Origin: DASSSQ01 sp963839285
GTDB lineage: Bacteria > Actinomycetota > Thermoleophilia > Gaiellales > Gaiellaceae
Direction: 5' to 3'
DNA length: 52,913 nt
NCBI GenBank assembly: GCA_963839285.1
Contig: CAWIUN010000015.1
Coordinates: forward strand, 1-52,913
In this document: positions 21,992-32,081 of the stretch, piece by piece
Position numbering within the stretch: the stretch's first letter is position 1
Layout: each line of letters opens with the position of its first letter
Notes under the pieces: generated by a model
Seen by the model: only the letters and a program-made list of their open reading frames with translations
Told to the model about the DNA's origin: nothing
The model's database searches: none
Position numbers and translations under genes: made by a program

Positions 21992-22963
21992 CGCTCGAGC
22001 CAGTCGGGCTCGCGCGGCGCCCGCAAGCAGCGCCGGGTCGCCGCCCGCGACGGCGCGGCGCGCGCCCCGCGCGGCCGCGAGCCCCGCAGGACCGAGCAAC
22101 GCGGCGACCGCGCGGAGGCCCGTCGCCGCGTCGCCGTGCCGGAGCGCCGCCCGCGCGAAGGTGCGCGCGGCGGCGGTGCGGCGGCCGGCTCGCAGGTGCC
22201 CCTGGGCGACCCAGCGCGCGAACCGCACGGGGTCGGGCCCGCCGCCGAGCCGCGCCGCCGCCTCGCGATGCTTCTCGACGAGGTGGTCGAACTCGCGGAA
22301 GACGTCGCGGCGGTCGGTCAGCAGCATGCTCCCCGGCTGCATGACGTAGCCGACGAGCACGTCCGGGCAGGCGGCCGCGCGCCCTGCCGCCGCCAGCCGG
22401 ATCCAGAGGTCCCAGTCGGCGAGCTGGAAGAGCTGCTCGTCGAAGCCGCCCGCCTCGCGCACGAGCTCGGTTCTGGCGACCACGTTCGAGCCGCCCGCCC
22501 AGATCTCGTTCCAGCGCAGCAGCGTCGCCTCGAGCCCGTCCGGCTCGGGCGGCCGCAGCGCCTGGACGAAGCCGCGGGACTCGTCGAGCCAGGCGGCCGC
22601 GGCGTACGCGAAGCCCGCCTGCTCGCGCTCGGCCGCATCGACCTGGAGGCGGAGCTTGCGCGGCGACCAGAGGTCGTCGTCGTCGAGGAAGGCGACCCAG
22701 GCGCCGCGGGCCGCCTCGATCCCCGCGTTCCTCGCCTGCGCGACGCCGCGGGGCCGCTCGTGGCGGATCACCCGCAGGCGCGCATCCGCGGTCCGGGCGA
22801 GCTCCGCGGCCGTGCCGTCGGCCGAGCCCTCGTCGACGACGACCACCTCGAGGGCGACGTCCTCCTGCGCGAGGGCCGAGGGGAGCGCGGCGGTCGAGAG
22901 CAGCGGCCAGCGGTTGCGCGTCGGGATCACGACCGTCACCTCGGGGGCCGCTGCGGCGCTCAT
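21982..22963 (-). CDS. GT2 family glycosyltransferase, paralog 3 (one frameshift near the end)
   Basis: This nearly intact GT2 protein begins MSAAAAPEVTVVIPTRNRWP and has LEVVVVDEGSADGTAAELA, RNAGIEAARGAWVAFLDDDD and GGFDEQLFQLADWDLWIRL. One extra base near 22025 disrupts the end; removing it yields PREPDWLERYR and a stop at 21982-21984. That ending matches the forward paralog ending at 18103. It is a useful template for stitching the two broken forward copies. It diverges from the methyltransferase at 23039, and a GATACT box seven bases before its ATG could serve a leaderless transcript. Confidence 0.83.
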
Positions 22964-23001
22964 CGAGCGGAGTATCGCCCCTGCGCGCCGCGGCGCCGCA
23001 C

Positions 23002-23031
23002 TTGACGCGCCCGGTGAACTGCGGCTACGAC
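23002..23031 (+). promoter_or_regulatory. Promoter for the methyltransferase gene, leaderless geometry
   Basis: TTGACG at 23002-23007 and TACGAC at 23026-23031 are separated by 18 bases. The -10 box ends seven bases before the ATG at 23039, so transcription would begin at or next to the start codon. No ribosome site is present. This matches the geometry seen at 36409, 36894, 39037 and 48424 in this window. Confidence 0.6.
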
Positions 23032-23038
23032 AAGGGCG

Positions 23039-23776
23039 ATGGCCGCGCCCCCCGACAGCCGGCACGACGAGGACAGGCACGCTGCGGAGACCGAGGCGCT
23101 CGTCGACGGCGTCGAGGGCTGGCTCGGCCCCGAGGAGGGGCGGCTGCTCCGCCGGCTCGCGGCCGCCGCCGACCCCGACGGCTCGATCGTCGAGATCGGC
23201 AGCTGGCAGGGGCGCTCGACGATCTGGCTCGCCGCCGGGGCCGCGGCCGGGCGCGGAGCCCGCGTCTTCGCGATCGACCCGCACGTCGGCACCTCGCTCC
23301 GCCGCGAGGGGGAGAGCACCGAGCACCTGCTCCGGCGCAACCTCGCCCGCGCCGGCGTCGACGACCGGGTCGAGGTGGTCGTCGCGACCTCCGAGCAGGC
23401 GGCGGCCGGCTGGCGCGGGCCGATCTCGCTGCTCTGGATCGACGGCGACCACGAGTACGAGAGCGTCAGGCGCGACCTCGAGCTCTGGGAGCCGCACCTG
23501 CTCCCGGACGCGGTCGTCGCGCTGCACGACACGTTCGTCTGGCCCGGCCCGGAGCGCCTGGTGCGCGAGCGGCTCGTCCGCTCGGGCCGCTACACGGGCT
23601 TCCTCCACGCGGAGACGACGACCGCGGCGCGCCGCTGCGAGCGGCTCGGGCCGCGTGAGGCGCTCGCGCGGCGCCTCGGCATCCTGCGGCGCAGCCTCTA
23701 CGGGATCCGCCTGCGCGCCTACGACTCGAACACGCTCGGCTATGCGCGCCTCCGCGACCTGCTCCCCGGCGGCTGA
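23039..23776 (+). CDS. Class I SAM-dependent methyltransferase (Methyltransf_24 type)
   Basis: This intact 245-residue protein has motif I IVEIGSWQGRSTIWLAAGA and the acidic position in VFAIDPHVG. A later motif is ISLLWIDGDHEYESVRRDLE, followed by HLLPDAVVALHDTFVWPGP. The WIDGDHxYE signature is typical of methyltransferases often found in sugar and secondary-metabolite clusters. It probably modifies a saccharide or lipid carrier; the substrate is unknown. The leader is predicted to be absent. The following membrane glycosyltransferase starts only a dozen bases downstream. Confidence 0.83.
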   Translation: MAAPPDSRHDEDRHAAETEALVDGVEGWLGPEEGRLLRRLAAAADPDGSIVEIGSWQGRSTIWLAAGAAAGRGARVFAIDPHVGTSLRREGESTEHLLRRNLARAGVDDRVEVVVATSEQAAAGWRGPISLLWIDGDHEYESVRRDLELWEPHLLPDAVVALHDTFVWPGPERLVRERLVRSGRYTGFLHAETTTAARRCERLGPREALARRLGILRRSLYGIRLRAYDSNTLGYARLRDLLPGG

Positions 23777-23788
23777 GGGGCGACGGCG

Positions 23789-25253
23789 CTGACCGGGATC
23801 CCGGCCGCGGCCCCGCGCCGCCGCCTGCTGCGCCCGGCCGTCCCGGCAGCCGGGCTCGTGCTCGCCTGCGCGCTCGCGGGCGGGCTCGCCGTCTCGGCGC
23901 TCGGGCGACGGCCGCTCTGGTTCGACGAGACGGTCAGCGTCGAGGCGGCGAGGCTGCCGGCCGGGCAGCTCGCGCACTACCTGGCCGCGGTCGAGTCGAA
24001 CATGGCCCTCTACGACGTCCTGCTGCACGTCTGGCTGCTGCTCGGGAGCGGCGAGGCGTTCGCGCGGAGCCTCTCCGTCTGCTTCGCGCTCGCGACGCTG
24101 CCCGTCCTCTACGCGCTCGCCCGCCGGCTCTTCGACACGCGGACGGCCGTCGTCGCGGTCGTCCTGCTCGCGGGGAACGTCGCCTTCGTCGGGCACGCCC
24201 GGGAGGCGCGCGGCTACTCGCTGGCGCTGCTGCTCGCGACCGCCTCGACGCTGCTGCTCGTGCGCGCGGTCGCAGACGATCGCCCGCGCAGCTGGGCCTT
24301 CTACGCGCTCGCGGCCGCGGCGGCCGTGTACGCGCACCTGTTCGCGGCGCTCGTCGTCGCCGCGCAGCTCGCCTCGCTGCCGCTCGCCCGGCGGCGCCTC
24401 GAGCTCCGGCGCGCGCTGGCGGCTGCCGGCGGCATCGCGGTGCTGGTCGCGCCGATCGCCGCGACCGCCGCCTTCCACCGGCAGGGGCAGCAGATCGACT
24501 GGCTGGAGGCGCCGCGGCTCCGCCAGCTGCCGGGCCTGCTCGCCTGGTACACCGACAGCGCCGCGCTCGACCTGCTCTACCTGGGCGCCGGCGCGCTCGC
24601 CGCGGCTCGCGCCTGGGCCGAGTGGCGCGCCGGAGCGCGAGCTGCGGCGGCTGTGGCCGTACGCGCTGCTCCTGCTCTGGCTCGCCCTGCCGCCGCTCGT
24701 CGCCTTCGCGGCCTCGGCGGCGAAGCCGGTCTACCTCTACCGCTACTTCCTCTTCTCCCTGCCCGCGCTCGTGCTCCTCGCCGCCGCGGGGCTCGCGCGG
24801 CTCCGGCCCGCCTGGCTGCTCGCGGCCGCCGTTCTGCTCGCGGTCGGGCTCTCGACGCGGACGACCGTGGCCTGCCTGCCCGACTGCAAGGTGCGCCACG
24901 ACGACTGGCGGGGCGCCGCAGCCTACGTCGAGCGGCGGGCCCGGCCGGGGGACGCCCTCGTCTTCGACCCGGGCGAGCTGCGGACGCCCTTCGCGCACTA
25001 CCTCGGCGCGGGCACGGCGCCGGCGCTCCTCTATCCCGATCGCTGGGCGCTCGCGGGCGGGCCGGCGGCGGGCGCTCGGACCGTCGCCGGGGCGCTCGAC
25101 CGCGCGGCGCGCTACCGGCGGGTCTGGCTCGTGACCTGGTGGCTGCCGGAGGGGCGGGTGCCCGCCGCGCTGGCAGAGGACTTCCGGCAGGCTCGCTCGC
25201 TCGACTTCGCCGGCGACGTCCGGGTCAGGCTCTTCGAGCGTCGCCGAGCCTGA
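23789..25253 (+). CDS. GT39-like (dolichyl-phosphate mannosyltransferase type) membrane glycosyltransferase (one frameshift)
   Basis: This polytopic protein has the GT39 start GRRPLWFDETVSVEAARLP, with the first extracytoplasmic loop aspartate/glutamate pair, then LARRLFDTRTAVVAVVLLAGN and GHAREARGYSLALLLA. Members use lipid-linked sugars on the outer face of the membrane. An inserted base near 24635 moves into the frame beginning ELRRLWPYALLLLWLALPPL. The first in-frame GTG, 23858, lies inside the first membrane helix. CTG 23789, preceded by GAGGGG, gives a better N terminus. The end overlaps the convergent sulfotransferase by 29 bases. Confidence 0.75.
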
Positions 25254-26103
25254 ACGCGGCCACGATCTCGTCGGCGCGCCGCCGCTCCGCCTCGCCGAAC
25301 TCGACCCTCCTCGTGCGCGGGAAGCCGGCGGTGGCCGAGGGCCGGTGGGCGGCCGCGAGCGCGCCTTCGGGGTCGCGGCCGAGATACGCGAACAGCCGCT
25401 CGAGCTCCCGCTCCGGCTCGGCCCGGAGCCGCTCGTAGACGACGAGGTGCAGGTCGAGCCCGGCGTGCTCGCGCAGCGGGATCGCGTTCTCGAGGCACCA
25501 GCGGAGCACGTGCCGCTCGAGCGGCGAGCCCTCGGCGGCGACGGCCTCGATCGTCGCCGCGGCGTCGTCCAGCCGTGCGAGCAGCGCCGGCTGCGAGAGG
25601 AGGGCGTCCAGGTCGTCGCCCCAGCCGAGCTCGAGCCAGGAGCGCGCGACCGCGACCGGGTCGCGGACGACGTAGACGATCCGCAGGTCGGGGTGCCGGG
25701 CCCGGATCCAGGGGATCAGGTTCGTGGCGCGCACCGCCTTGACGATGCGCCGCCGTGCGATCCGCCGCCGGTTGTGCCGGTCGGTCCACCAGCCGCGGAC
25801 GCGCCCGGCGAGGATGGCGTCGATCGACGCGGCGAGCGGGTCGTCCTGGTCCGCCGGGTCGAGGTAGTGGCCGCGCACGAGCCCTCGCGCGAGGCGCACC
25901 CGGTCGGCGCGGAACGGCTCGAAGACGACGCGGTGGTCGCCGGCGTGGTCGACGAGCTCGGCGACCCAGGTCGAGCCGCTGCGTCCGGTCGCGACGACGA
26001 GGGTCGTGTCGCGGATCCGGTGCCCGAGGTCGAGGTAGCAGCCGGCGAGCAGGCGCGCCGGCACGAGCCGCAGGCGGGAGACGGCGTCGTAGTCGGCGCC
26101 CAC
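25225..26103 (-). CDS. Sulfotransferase-family protein
   Basis: This intact 292-residue protein has the PAPS-binding loop TLVVATGRSGSTWVAELVDH at about residue 34. The second nucleotide motif is LRIVYVVRDPVAVARSWLEL, and the C-terminal region VVYERLRAEPERELERLFAY is typical of sulfotransferases. Either polysaccharide sulfation or modification of a lipid carrier would fit. It begins three bases after the stop of the GT39 gene upstream on the same strand, so the two are likely one operon. A second, broken family member lies at 19997-21004. Confidence 0.8.
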   Translation of the reverse strand: MGADYDAVSRLRLVPARLLAGCYLDLGHRIRDTTLVVATGRSGSTWVAELVDHAGDHRVVFEPFRADRVRLARGLVRGHYLDPADQDDPLAASIDAILAGRVRGWWTDRHNRRRIARRRIVKAVRATNLIPWIRARHPDLRIVYVVRDPVAVARSWLELGWGDDLDALLSQPALLARLDDAAATIEAVAAEGSPLERHVLRWCLENAIPLREHAGLDLHLVVYERLRAEPERELERLFAYLGRDPEGALAAAHRPSATAGFPRTRRVEFGEAERRRADEIVAAFRLGDARRA

Positions 26104-26106
26104 GGC

Positions 26107-27929
26107 TCAGCCCGCTGCCGGCGCGGGCAGCCGGTAGACGAGGGCGTGCGGGAACCTGCGCAGCAGCACCGGCCGCAGCAGGCGCGCCCGCGCGGGCGGG
26201 ATGTGCCACGCGAGCACCCGCGCCAGCGGGTAGTCCCTCGGGCCCTCCTTGACGACGACGTACGTGCGGCGGCCCCGGGCGCCGCCGTAGAGGAGGCGGC
26301 CGGCGTCGAGCCCGCGCGCGTCGAGGTAGTACTCGAGGATCAGGTCGGCGGGCGGCGCGGCGAGGACGCGGTCGTCCGGCCCGAGGCGCGGGGCCAGGAA
26401 CGCGGTCACCGCGGGGGCGTCCCGGAAGGTCGACGTGTCCTCCGACCGCGCGACCGCGCGGCTCGCGGCCGCAGCGCCCGAGAGCCCGGCCGTCAGCGCG
26501 AGCGCCGCGACGGCGACGGCGGCCGGCAGGCGCCGCGCGCCGAGCAGCCGGGCCGGCGCGAGCACGCCCGCGGCGGCGGTCGGCAGGGCGAGCGGCAGCA
26601 GGAAGATCCAGACGCGGTCGAACGGGACGACGCGCTGGAGGACGACGAGCGGCAGCGCGAAGGCGACGGCCGCGAGCGCGGGCGGCAGCGCGAAGGGGCT
26701 GAGGCGACGGGTGCCGCACCGTCGCCCAGACGAACCCGAGCCCGAGGGCGGCGCCGAGCGGCAGGGGCAGGTCGCGCCCGAAGCGGCGGCCGACGCTCGC
26801 CGCCGAGTGCGGCAGCTCGTGGAGCACGTACGAGAACGTCCGCGGGGCGACGAACTCGTTGGCGAGCAGGGAGTGCGGCCCGCTCGCGACGAGCACCGGC
26901 GCGTAGAGGACGAGCGTCAGGAGCAGCGTCCAGGCGAGGGTCGGCGCCAGCCGCGTCCGCAGCAGCGCCACGTGCCGCCGCTCGTGCAGGATCGTGACGA
27001 CCAGCCAGAGCGTGACGCCTCCGAGCCCGTACAGCATCGTCGGGACCGTCCAGAGCCCCAGCGCGGCGAGCAGGGCGAAGAGGGCCCAGCGGGCGGGCTC
27101 GGCGCTGCGGGCGAGGCCCGTCGCGAGGCCGAGGAGCAGCACGACGCAGAGCGCGACGAGCGAGTAGCCGCGCGCGTTCGTCGAGTACTCGACGAGCACC
27201 GAGGAGGAGGCGGCGAGCGCAGCGGCGAGGAGGCCGGCGTTCGCGCCGTAGAGGCGGCGCCCGGCGACGTAGGTCGCGGGGACGAGCAGGACGCCGGCGA
27301 GGAAGGCCGGCAGCCGGATCGCCCAGGGGACGTCGCCGAGCAAGCGCCGTCGAGGCGTGCACGAGCAGCGTGTGGAAGAGGTGGTTGTTCGGCGCCGTGT
27401 AGGAGCTGAGGCCGACGTAGAGCGGCTCGGAGGCGTAGTGGACGTACGTGCCGGACTCGTCGTAGCGCATCGGCTGGAAGAGGAAGTCGAGCCGCAGCAG
27501 GAGCGCCCCGAGCGTGACGAGGCCGAGCGCGCCGAGGTGCAGCCTCGACTCGGCGGCGACGGCGCCGGCGAGCAGGCGCCGCCCGAGCGCCGCCTCCGCG
27601 CGCGCCGAGGCGAGCAGCCGGGCGGTCAGCCCCCGCAGCCGCTGCCGCCGCAGGTGCACCGCGACGGCGAGGAGGACGAGCAGCGCGGCGCCGAGCCGCA
27701 GCTGCGTCACGATCGTCCGGAACCGCTCGGGGCTCAGGTTCGCGTCGTGGTCGGAGGCGAAGCCGTCCAGCCGCTCCTTGACCGCGGCGTACGAGGCGAA
27801 GGAGAGCGCCGCGGCCGCGAACGCCAGGAGCAGGGGGAGGAGGACGGCCGCGGCGACCGCGAGCCACGCCGCCGCGTCGGCCTTGCGGCCGGCCCCGCCG
27901 CCGGCCTTCTGTGCGTGTGAGAGGTCCAT
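26107..27929 (-). CDS. GT39-like membrane glycosyltransferase (two frameshifts)
   Basis: This large polytopic protein has an N-terminal membrane segment, a short extracytoplasmic region and then LFQPMRYDESGTYVHYASEP, the GT39 first-loop motif. The middle reads GDVPWAIRLPAFLAGVLLVP and TNARGYSLVALCVVLLLG. The C-terminal domain reads ADLILEYYLDARGLDAGRLL. Single inserted bases near 27342 and 26717 shift the frame. ATG 27929 is taken as the start; GTG 27959 is an alternative immediately after a TAGAAC box. The product may add a mannose or arabinose-like residue outside the membrane; this is inference. Confidence 0.75.
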
Positions 27930-28208
27930 GAGCTGTGGCGGCCCGCCGCCCTCCCGCACGTTCTAGCGGGTGGCGGCCCGCGTGTGACCCGCGGGCGGGC
28001 CGGAGCCTGCCTGACGAACGGCTAGTCTCGCGCGTGCGCCGATTCGGTGGCGCGGCCCCCTCGTCGGTCGAGTCCGGCGGCGCCTCCTCGCCACTAGAAT
28101 GCGCGAGGCTCGGCGGGACGAGGAACGCGCGAGCGGGGTGGCGGCGCCCCAGGATCGACCCGGCCGGCCCGGGCCGGTCTCCCAGCGACAAGGGACGGTC
28201 AGTTCTCG
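27930..28208. other. Intergenic region between divergent GT39-like genes
   Basis: These 279 bases separate two divergently transcribed membrane glycosyltransferase genes. On the reverse strand a TAGAAC box lies just upstream of GTG 27959. I see no RNA gene, convincing operator or coding frame here. The forward gene could begin a little upstream of ATG 28209. Confidence 0.4.
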
Positions 28209-29503
28209 ATGGCGATGCCGGCGAGCGCGCGGTCGATCAGCAGAGGCAAGCTCGCTCCGGCGCTCGCTCGGGGCGCGGCCCGCGCTGCTCCTGCTCCCGT
28301 TCCTCGCCGTCTTCCTGGCGGTGCCGCTGCTGGCGCCCTACCGCGACAGCCTCTTCGACGACCAGGCCGGCTACCTCGGGCTCGCCCGCTCGCTCGTCGA
28401 CGGCCACTACCTGAGCGGCCGCGACGACCTCGTCGCCGGCGGCCCCGCCTACCCGAACCTCTGGTTCGGCCCGGGCCTGCCGGCGTTGCTCGCGCCGCTC
28501 GTCGCGCTGCATCTGCCCGTCGACGCGATCCGGCTGCTCGGGCCCCTGCTCCTCTTCGGCGCGCTGCTCGCCTTCTACGCGCTCCTCCGCCTGTTCGTGC
28601 CCGTGCGCCCCGCCCTGCTCGGCGCCGCCGCCTTCGGGGCTCTACCTGCCCTTCTACACCACGATCGCGTACCTCCACAGCGAGGTCCCGGGGCTCCTGC
28701 TCCTCGTCGTCGCCGTCTACGCCACGACCCGCCACCTGCGCGAGCGGGGCCGCGGGACGCTCGTGCTCGCCGCGGCCTCGCTCGCCGGGCTCGCCCTGAC
28801 CCGGGCCGAGTTCGGCTGGGTCGTGAGCGTGCTGCTCGTCTTCTTCGCCGCCGCCTGGCTCCTCTACCGCGACGGCCGGCTGGGGCGGCTCGCGGCGGTG
28901 TACGCGCTCGCGCTCGCCCTCTGCCTCCCCTGGCTCGCCTACACGTACTCGGTGTCCGGCACGCCGCTGACGTGGGCGAGCTCCGGCCCGCTGTCGCTCT
29001 ACTGGATGTCGTCGCCGCAGCCGGCGGACCGCGGGGACTGGCACGGTGCCGACTCCGTCTTCTCCGACCCGCGGCTCGCGTCCCACCGGCCGTTCTTCCG
29101 CGGCCTCCAGGGATCCGACCTGGCGGCGCAGAACCGCGAGCTCGTCGACCGGGCGCTCTCCAACGTCCGCTCGCACCCTGTCAAGTTCCTCCGGAACGTG
29201 ACCGACAACCTAGGGCGGATGTGGTTCAACGCCCCCTACAGCTTCAAGTCCCCGGGTGCGGCGAGCGCGATCTACGCCCTGCCGAACGCCGCCGTCCTCC
29301 TCGCGCTGCTCGTCGGCCTGCTCCGCGTCCGTCGCCTGCCTCGCTACCCGCTGCTCGCCTTCGGCTCCCTGGTCGGGGCCAGCTTCCTGCTGCACGCGGT
29401 CCTCTCCGCCTACCCGCGGATGCTCTTCCCGGTCGTGCCCTTCGCGATCTGGCTCGTCGTCCTGGCCCGGACGCGCGCGCTCCCCGAGGTGCGTGATGCC
29501 TGA
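28209..29503 (+). CDS. GT39/ArnT-like membrane glycosyltransferase (two frameshifts)
   Basis: This is a third polytopic GT39-like protein. After the start MAMPASARSISRGKLAPALA an inserted base near 28265 leads into ALLLLPFLAVFLAVPLLAPY, then SLFDDQAGYLGLARSLVDGH with the first-loop acidic pair. A second insertion near 28640 leads to LYLPFYTTIAYLHSEVPGLL. The 28680-29500 part is intact and contains further helices and the extracytoplasmic segment FLRNVTDNLGRMWFNAPYSF. The next gene starts eight bases before its stop. No polymerase of obvious Wzy type was found in the window, so one of these membrane proteins could fill that role; this is speculative. Confidence 0.72.
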
Positions 29504-30836
29504 GCGGCAGGACGTGATCCTCGGCGCCGGGCTGGCGGGGCTGACCGCGGCACACGGGCTACGGGAGCTCGGCGAGGACCACTGGCAGCTGTACGACCGC
29601 GAGGACCGCGTCGGCGGCCACGCGCGCTCGATCGTCCGCGACGGCTACACCTTCGACTTCGGGCCGCACATCCTCTTCAGCGTCGACGCGGAGATCGAGC
29701 AGCTGATCCGCGACCTGCTCGGAGACAACCTGCGCGCGCAGGAGCGCCAGGCGTTCATCTACCACCGGGCCTACGACCTCTACACCCGCTTCCCGTTCCA
29801 GGCGCACCTGCACGGACTGCCGACCGACCTCGTCGCCGAATGCCTCGTCGGCCTCGTCCGGGCCGTCGAGCGGCAGGCCCGCGGCGAGTTCGCGCCGGCC
29901 GACTACGAGGCGTGGATGCGCGGCTTCTTCGGCGACGGGATCGCCGAGCGCCTGATGATCCCCTACGCGCGCAAGGTCTGGACGGTCGAGCCGAGCACGA
30001 TGGACTTCCGCTGGATCGGGCGCCGCGTGCCGACGCCCGACGTCGAGCGGATCGTCGCCGGCGCGCTCGGCGGCGAGGTCGACCAGGTGGGCGCGACCGC
30101 GGGCTTCTGGTACCCGCTGCACGGCGGCATCGAGGCGCTGCCGCGCGCGCTGGGCGAGCGCGTGGGGGAGGTCCACCTCGGCCACGAGGTCGAGCGGATC
30201 GAGCTGCCGGCGCGGCGGCTCGTCTTCAGGGGCGGCCTGACCGTGGGCTTCGACCACCTGCTCTACACGCTGCCGCTCTCGGAGGTCGCACGGCTCGTCC
30301 CCGGCCTGCCTGCGCCCGTCGCCGCAGCCTGCGCGGCGCTCCAGTACCAGGGGATCCTCTGCGTCAACCTCGGCATCGACCGGGAGCGGATCTCGGACCT
30401 GCACTGGGTCTACTTCTACGAGGACGAGTTCCCCTTCCACCGGCTCTCGTACCCGGCGAACTTCAGCGAGTCGAACGTGCCGGCCGGCAAGAGCTCGATC
30501 TCGATCGAGGTGGCCTACCGCCCGGAGCGCCACCTGGAGGAGGAGGCGCTGGTCGAGGCGACCCTCGACGGTCTCCGCACCGCCGGGATCCTGCGGCCGG
30601 ACGACGTCGTCGAGCTCGTCGACACCCGGCCGATCGCCCCGGCCTACGTGATCTACGACCTCGGGCACGCCCGCAACGTCGAGCTGATCAGGTCGTGGCT
30701 GGCGGAGCAGGGGATCCTGACCGCGGGGCGGTTCGGCGAGTGGCAGTACCTGAACATGGATCACGCGATGCGGAGCGGCCTCGACGCGGCCAGACGGGTG
30801 GTCGACGCCCGGCCCGTGTCGAGGACGGCGCCGTGA
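29496..30836 (+). CDS. FAD-dependent oxidoreductase, protoporphyrinogen-oxidase/UDP-galactopyranose-mutase-like
   Basis: This intact 446-residue flavoprotein begins with the dinucleotide-binding motif VILGAGLAGLTAAHGL at residues 7-22, then DREDRVGGHARSIVRDGYTF. The segment FDFGPHILFS is typical of amine-oxidase-like enzymes that act on nucleotide sugars or lipids. The C-terminal FAD contact is GRFGEWQYLNMDHAMRSGLD. In sugar clusters such proteins often replace or accompany UDP-galactopyranose mutase, but the exact reaction is not readable here. It overlaps both neighbours (eight bases upstream, GTGA downstream), which supports one operon from 28209 to 35631. Confidence 0.78.
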   Translation: MPERQDVILGAGLAGLTAAHGLRELGEDHWQLYDREDRVGGHARSIVRDGYTFDFGPHILFSVDAEIEQLIRDLLGDNLRAQERQAFIYHRAYDLYTRFPFQAHLHGLPTDLVAECLVGLVRAVERQARGEFAPADYEAWMRGFFGDGIAERLMIPYARKVWTVEPSTMDFRWIGRRVPTPDVERIVAGALGGEVDQVGATAGFWYPLHGGIEALPRALGERVGEVHLGHEVERIELPARRLVFRGGLTVGFDHLLYTLPLSEVARLVPGLPAPVAAACAALQYQGILCVNLGIDRERISDLHWVYFYEDEFPFHRLSYPANFSESNVPAGKSSISIEVAYRPERHLEEEALVEATLDGLRTAGILRPDDVVELVDTRPIAPAYVIYDLGHARNVELIRSWLAEQGILTAGRFGEWQYLNMDHAMRSGLDAARRVVDARPVSRTAP

Positions 30837-32081
30837 GCCCGGAGCCGCTCGCGGCCGACGCGCACCCGGCGGCGCCGATCAGCCCCGACGAGTGGCCGGA
30901 AGGGCCTCGTCCCGCCGGGCTTCCTGCGGCTGCTCGCCGTCCTCCACGAGTCGGAGGCGCTCGGGGCGGGACGGTCGCTGCTCGCCTGCCTGCCGGCGCT
31001 CCGCGACGCGGGCTGGACTCCCAGCGTCTGGCTGCCGGGCCCGGGACCGCTCGTCGACGAGTCCGCCGGCGTCGCCGAGCTGCGGATCGTCAGCCCGCGG
31101 CCGCTCGCCTACAGCGCGCGCGGCTGGCGAGCACCGCCCGGCGCGCTCGCGCGGGCCGCGAGGACGCCCGCCTACCTGCGCGGGTTCGAGCGGACGCTGC
31201 TCAGGCTGCGGCCCCACGTCGTCCACGTGAACACGCTGCGGGCGCTCCCCGAGGCCACGCTCGTGCGCCGCGCGGGGATCCCGGTCGTCCTGCACGTCCA
31301 CGAGCTGCCGGAGCCGGGCGCGAAGCGGGAGCTCGTGCTTCGTTGGGCGGCGCGGGTCGCCGACGTGCTGGTCGCGGTCTCGGCTCCGGTCGCCGACCTG
31401 CTGCGACCCCACGCGGGCACGGTGCCGCTCGTGACCGTGCACAACGGGGTCGCGCCCCTCGAGCTGACGCGGCGGCCCGAGTCGGGCCTCGTCGGCAGCC
31501 TCGGCACGATCTGTCGCGTCAAGGGGACGGACGTCTTCCTGCGCGGGGCCGCCCGGGCGCTCGTCGCCTCGCCCGACCTCCGCTTCGAGCACGCCGGCCA
31601 GTCCGGCCTCGACCGGGACGTCGAGTTCGCCCGGATGGTCGAGCGGCTCGTCGAGAGCCCGGAGCTCGCGGGAAAGCTGCGGCTGCTCGGCCGCCGGCCC
31701 GCGGCCGAGGTGCTGGCGCGCTGGGAGATCTTCGTGCTCGCCTCCCGCCGGGACGCGTTCCCGCTGGCGGTGCTCGAGGCGATGCAGGCGGGGCTGCCGA
31801 TCGTCGCGACCGCGGTCGGCGGCATCGCGGAGCAGCTCACGCACCTCGAGACGGGGCTGCTCGTCCCTCCCGAGCGGCCGGACGAGCTGGCCGACGCGAT
31901 CGTCCGCCTGCACCGGGACGCGCCGCTGCGGACGCGGCTCGGCGAGGCTGCAGCGGCACGCGCCCGGGAGGTCTTCTCGGTCGAGCGGCAGGCCGTCGGC
32001 CTGCACACGGCCTACCTCGCCGCCCTGAACCTCCGCCACGCGCCGCCCCCGGTGCAGCGGGCGACCCGGGAGGCGCTGTGA
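30833..32081 (+). CDS. Glycosyltransferase family 4 (frameshift near 30905)
   Basis: This GT4 enzyme starts at GTG 30833 inside the previous stop. After an inserted base near 30905 it reads GFLRLLAVLHESEALGAGRS, then HVVHVNTLRALPEATLVRRA. The donor domain has GLVGSLGTICRVKGTDVFL, VLASRRDAFPLAVLEAMQAG with the conserved second glutamate, and GLPIVATAVGGIAEQ. The first E of the E-x7-E pair is replaced by Asp, as in several GT4 members. The four-base overlap with the downstream fusion gene implies coupled translation. Confidence 0.82.

Noticed and set aside
20513..24478. A 1321-codon reverse-strand frame
   Set aside because: Only the part at 21982-22963 encodes a recognisable GT2 protein. The rest lies opposite well-supported forward genes and has shadow-like composition.
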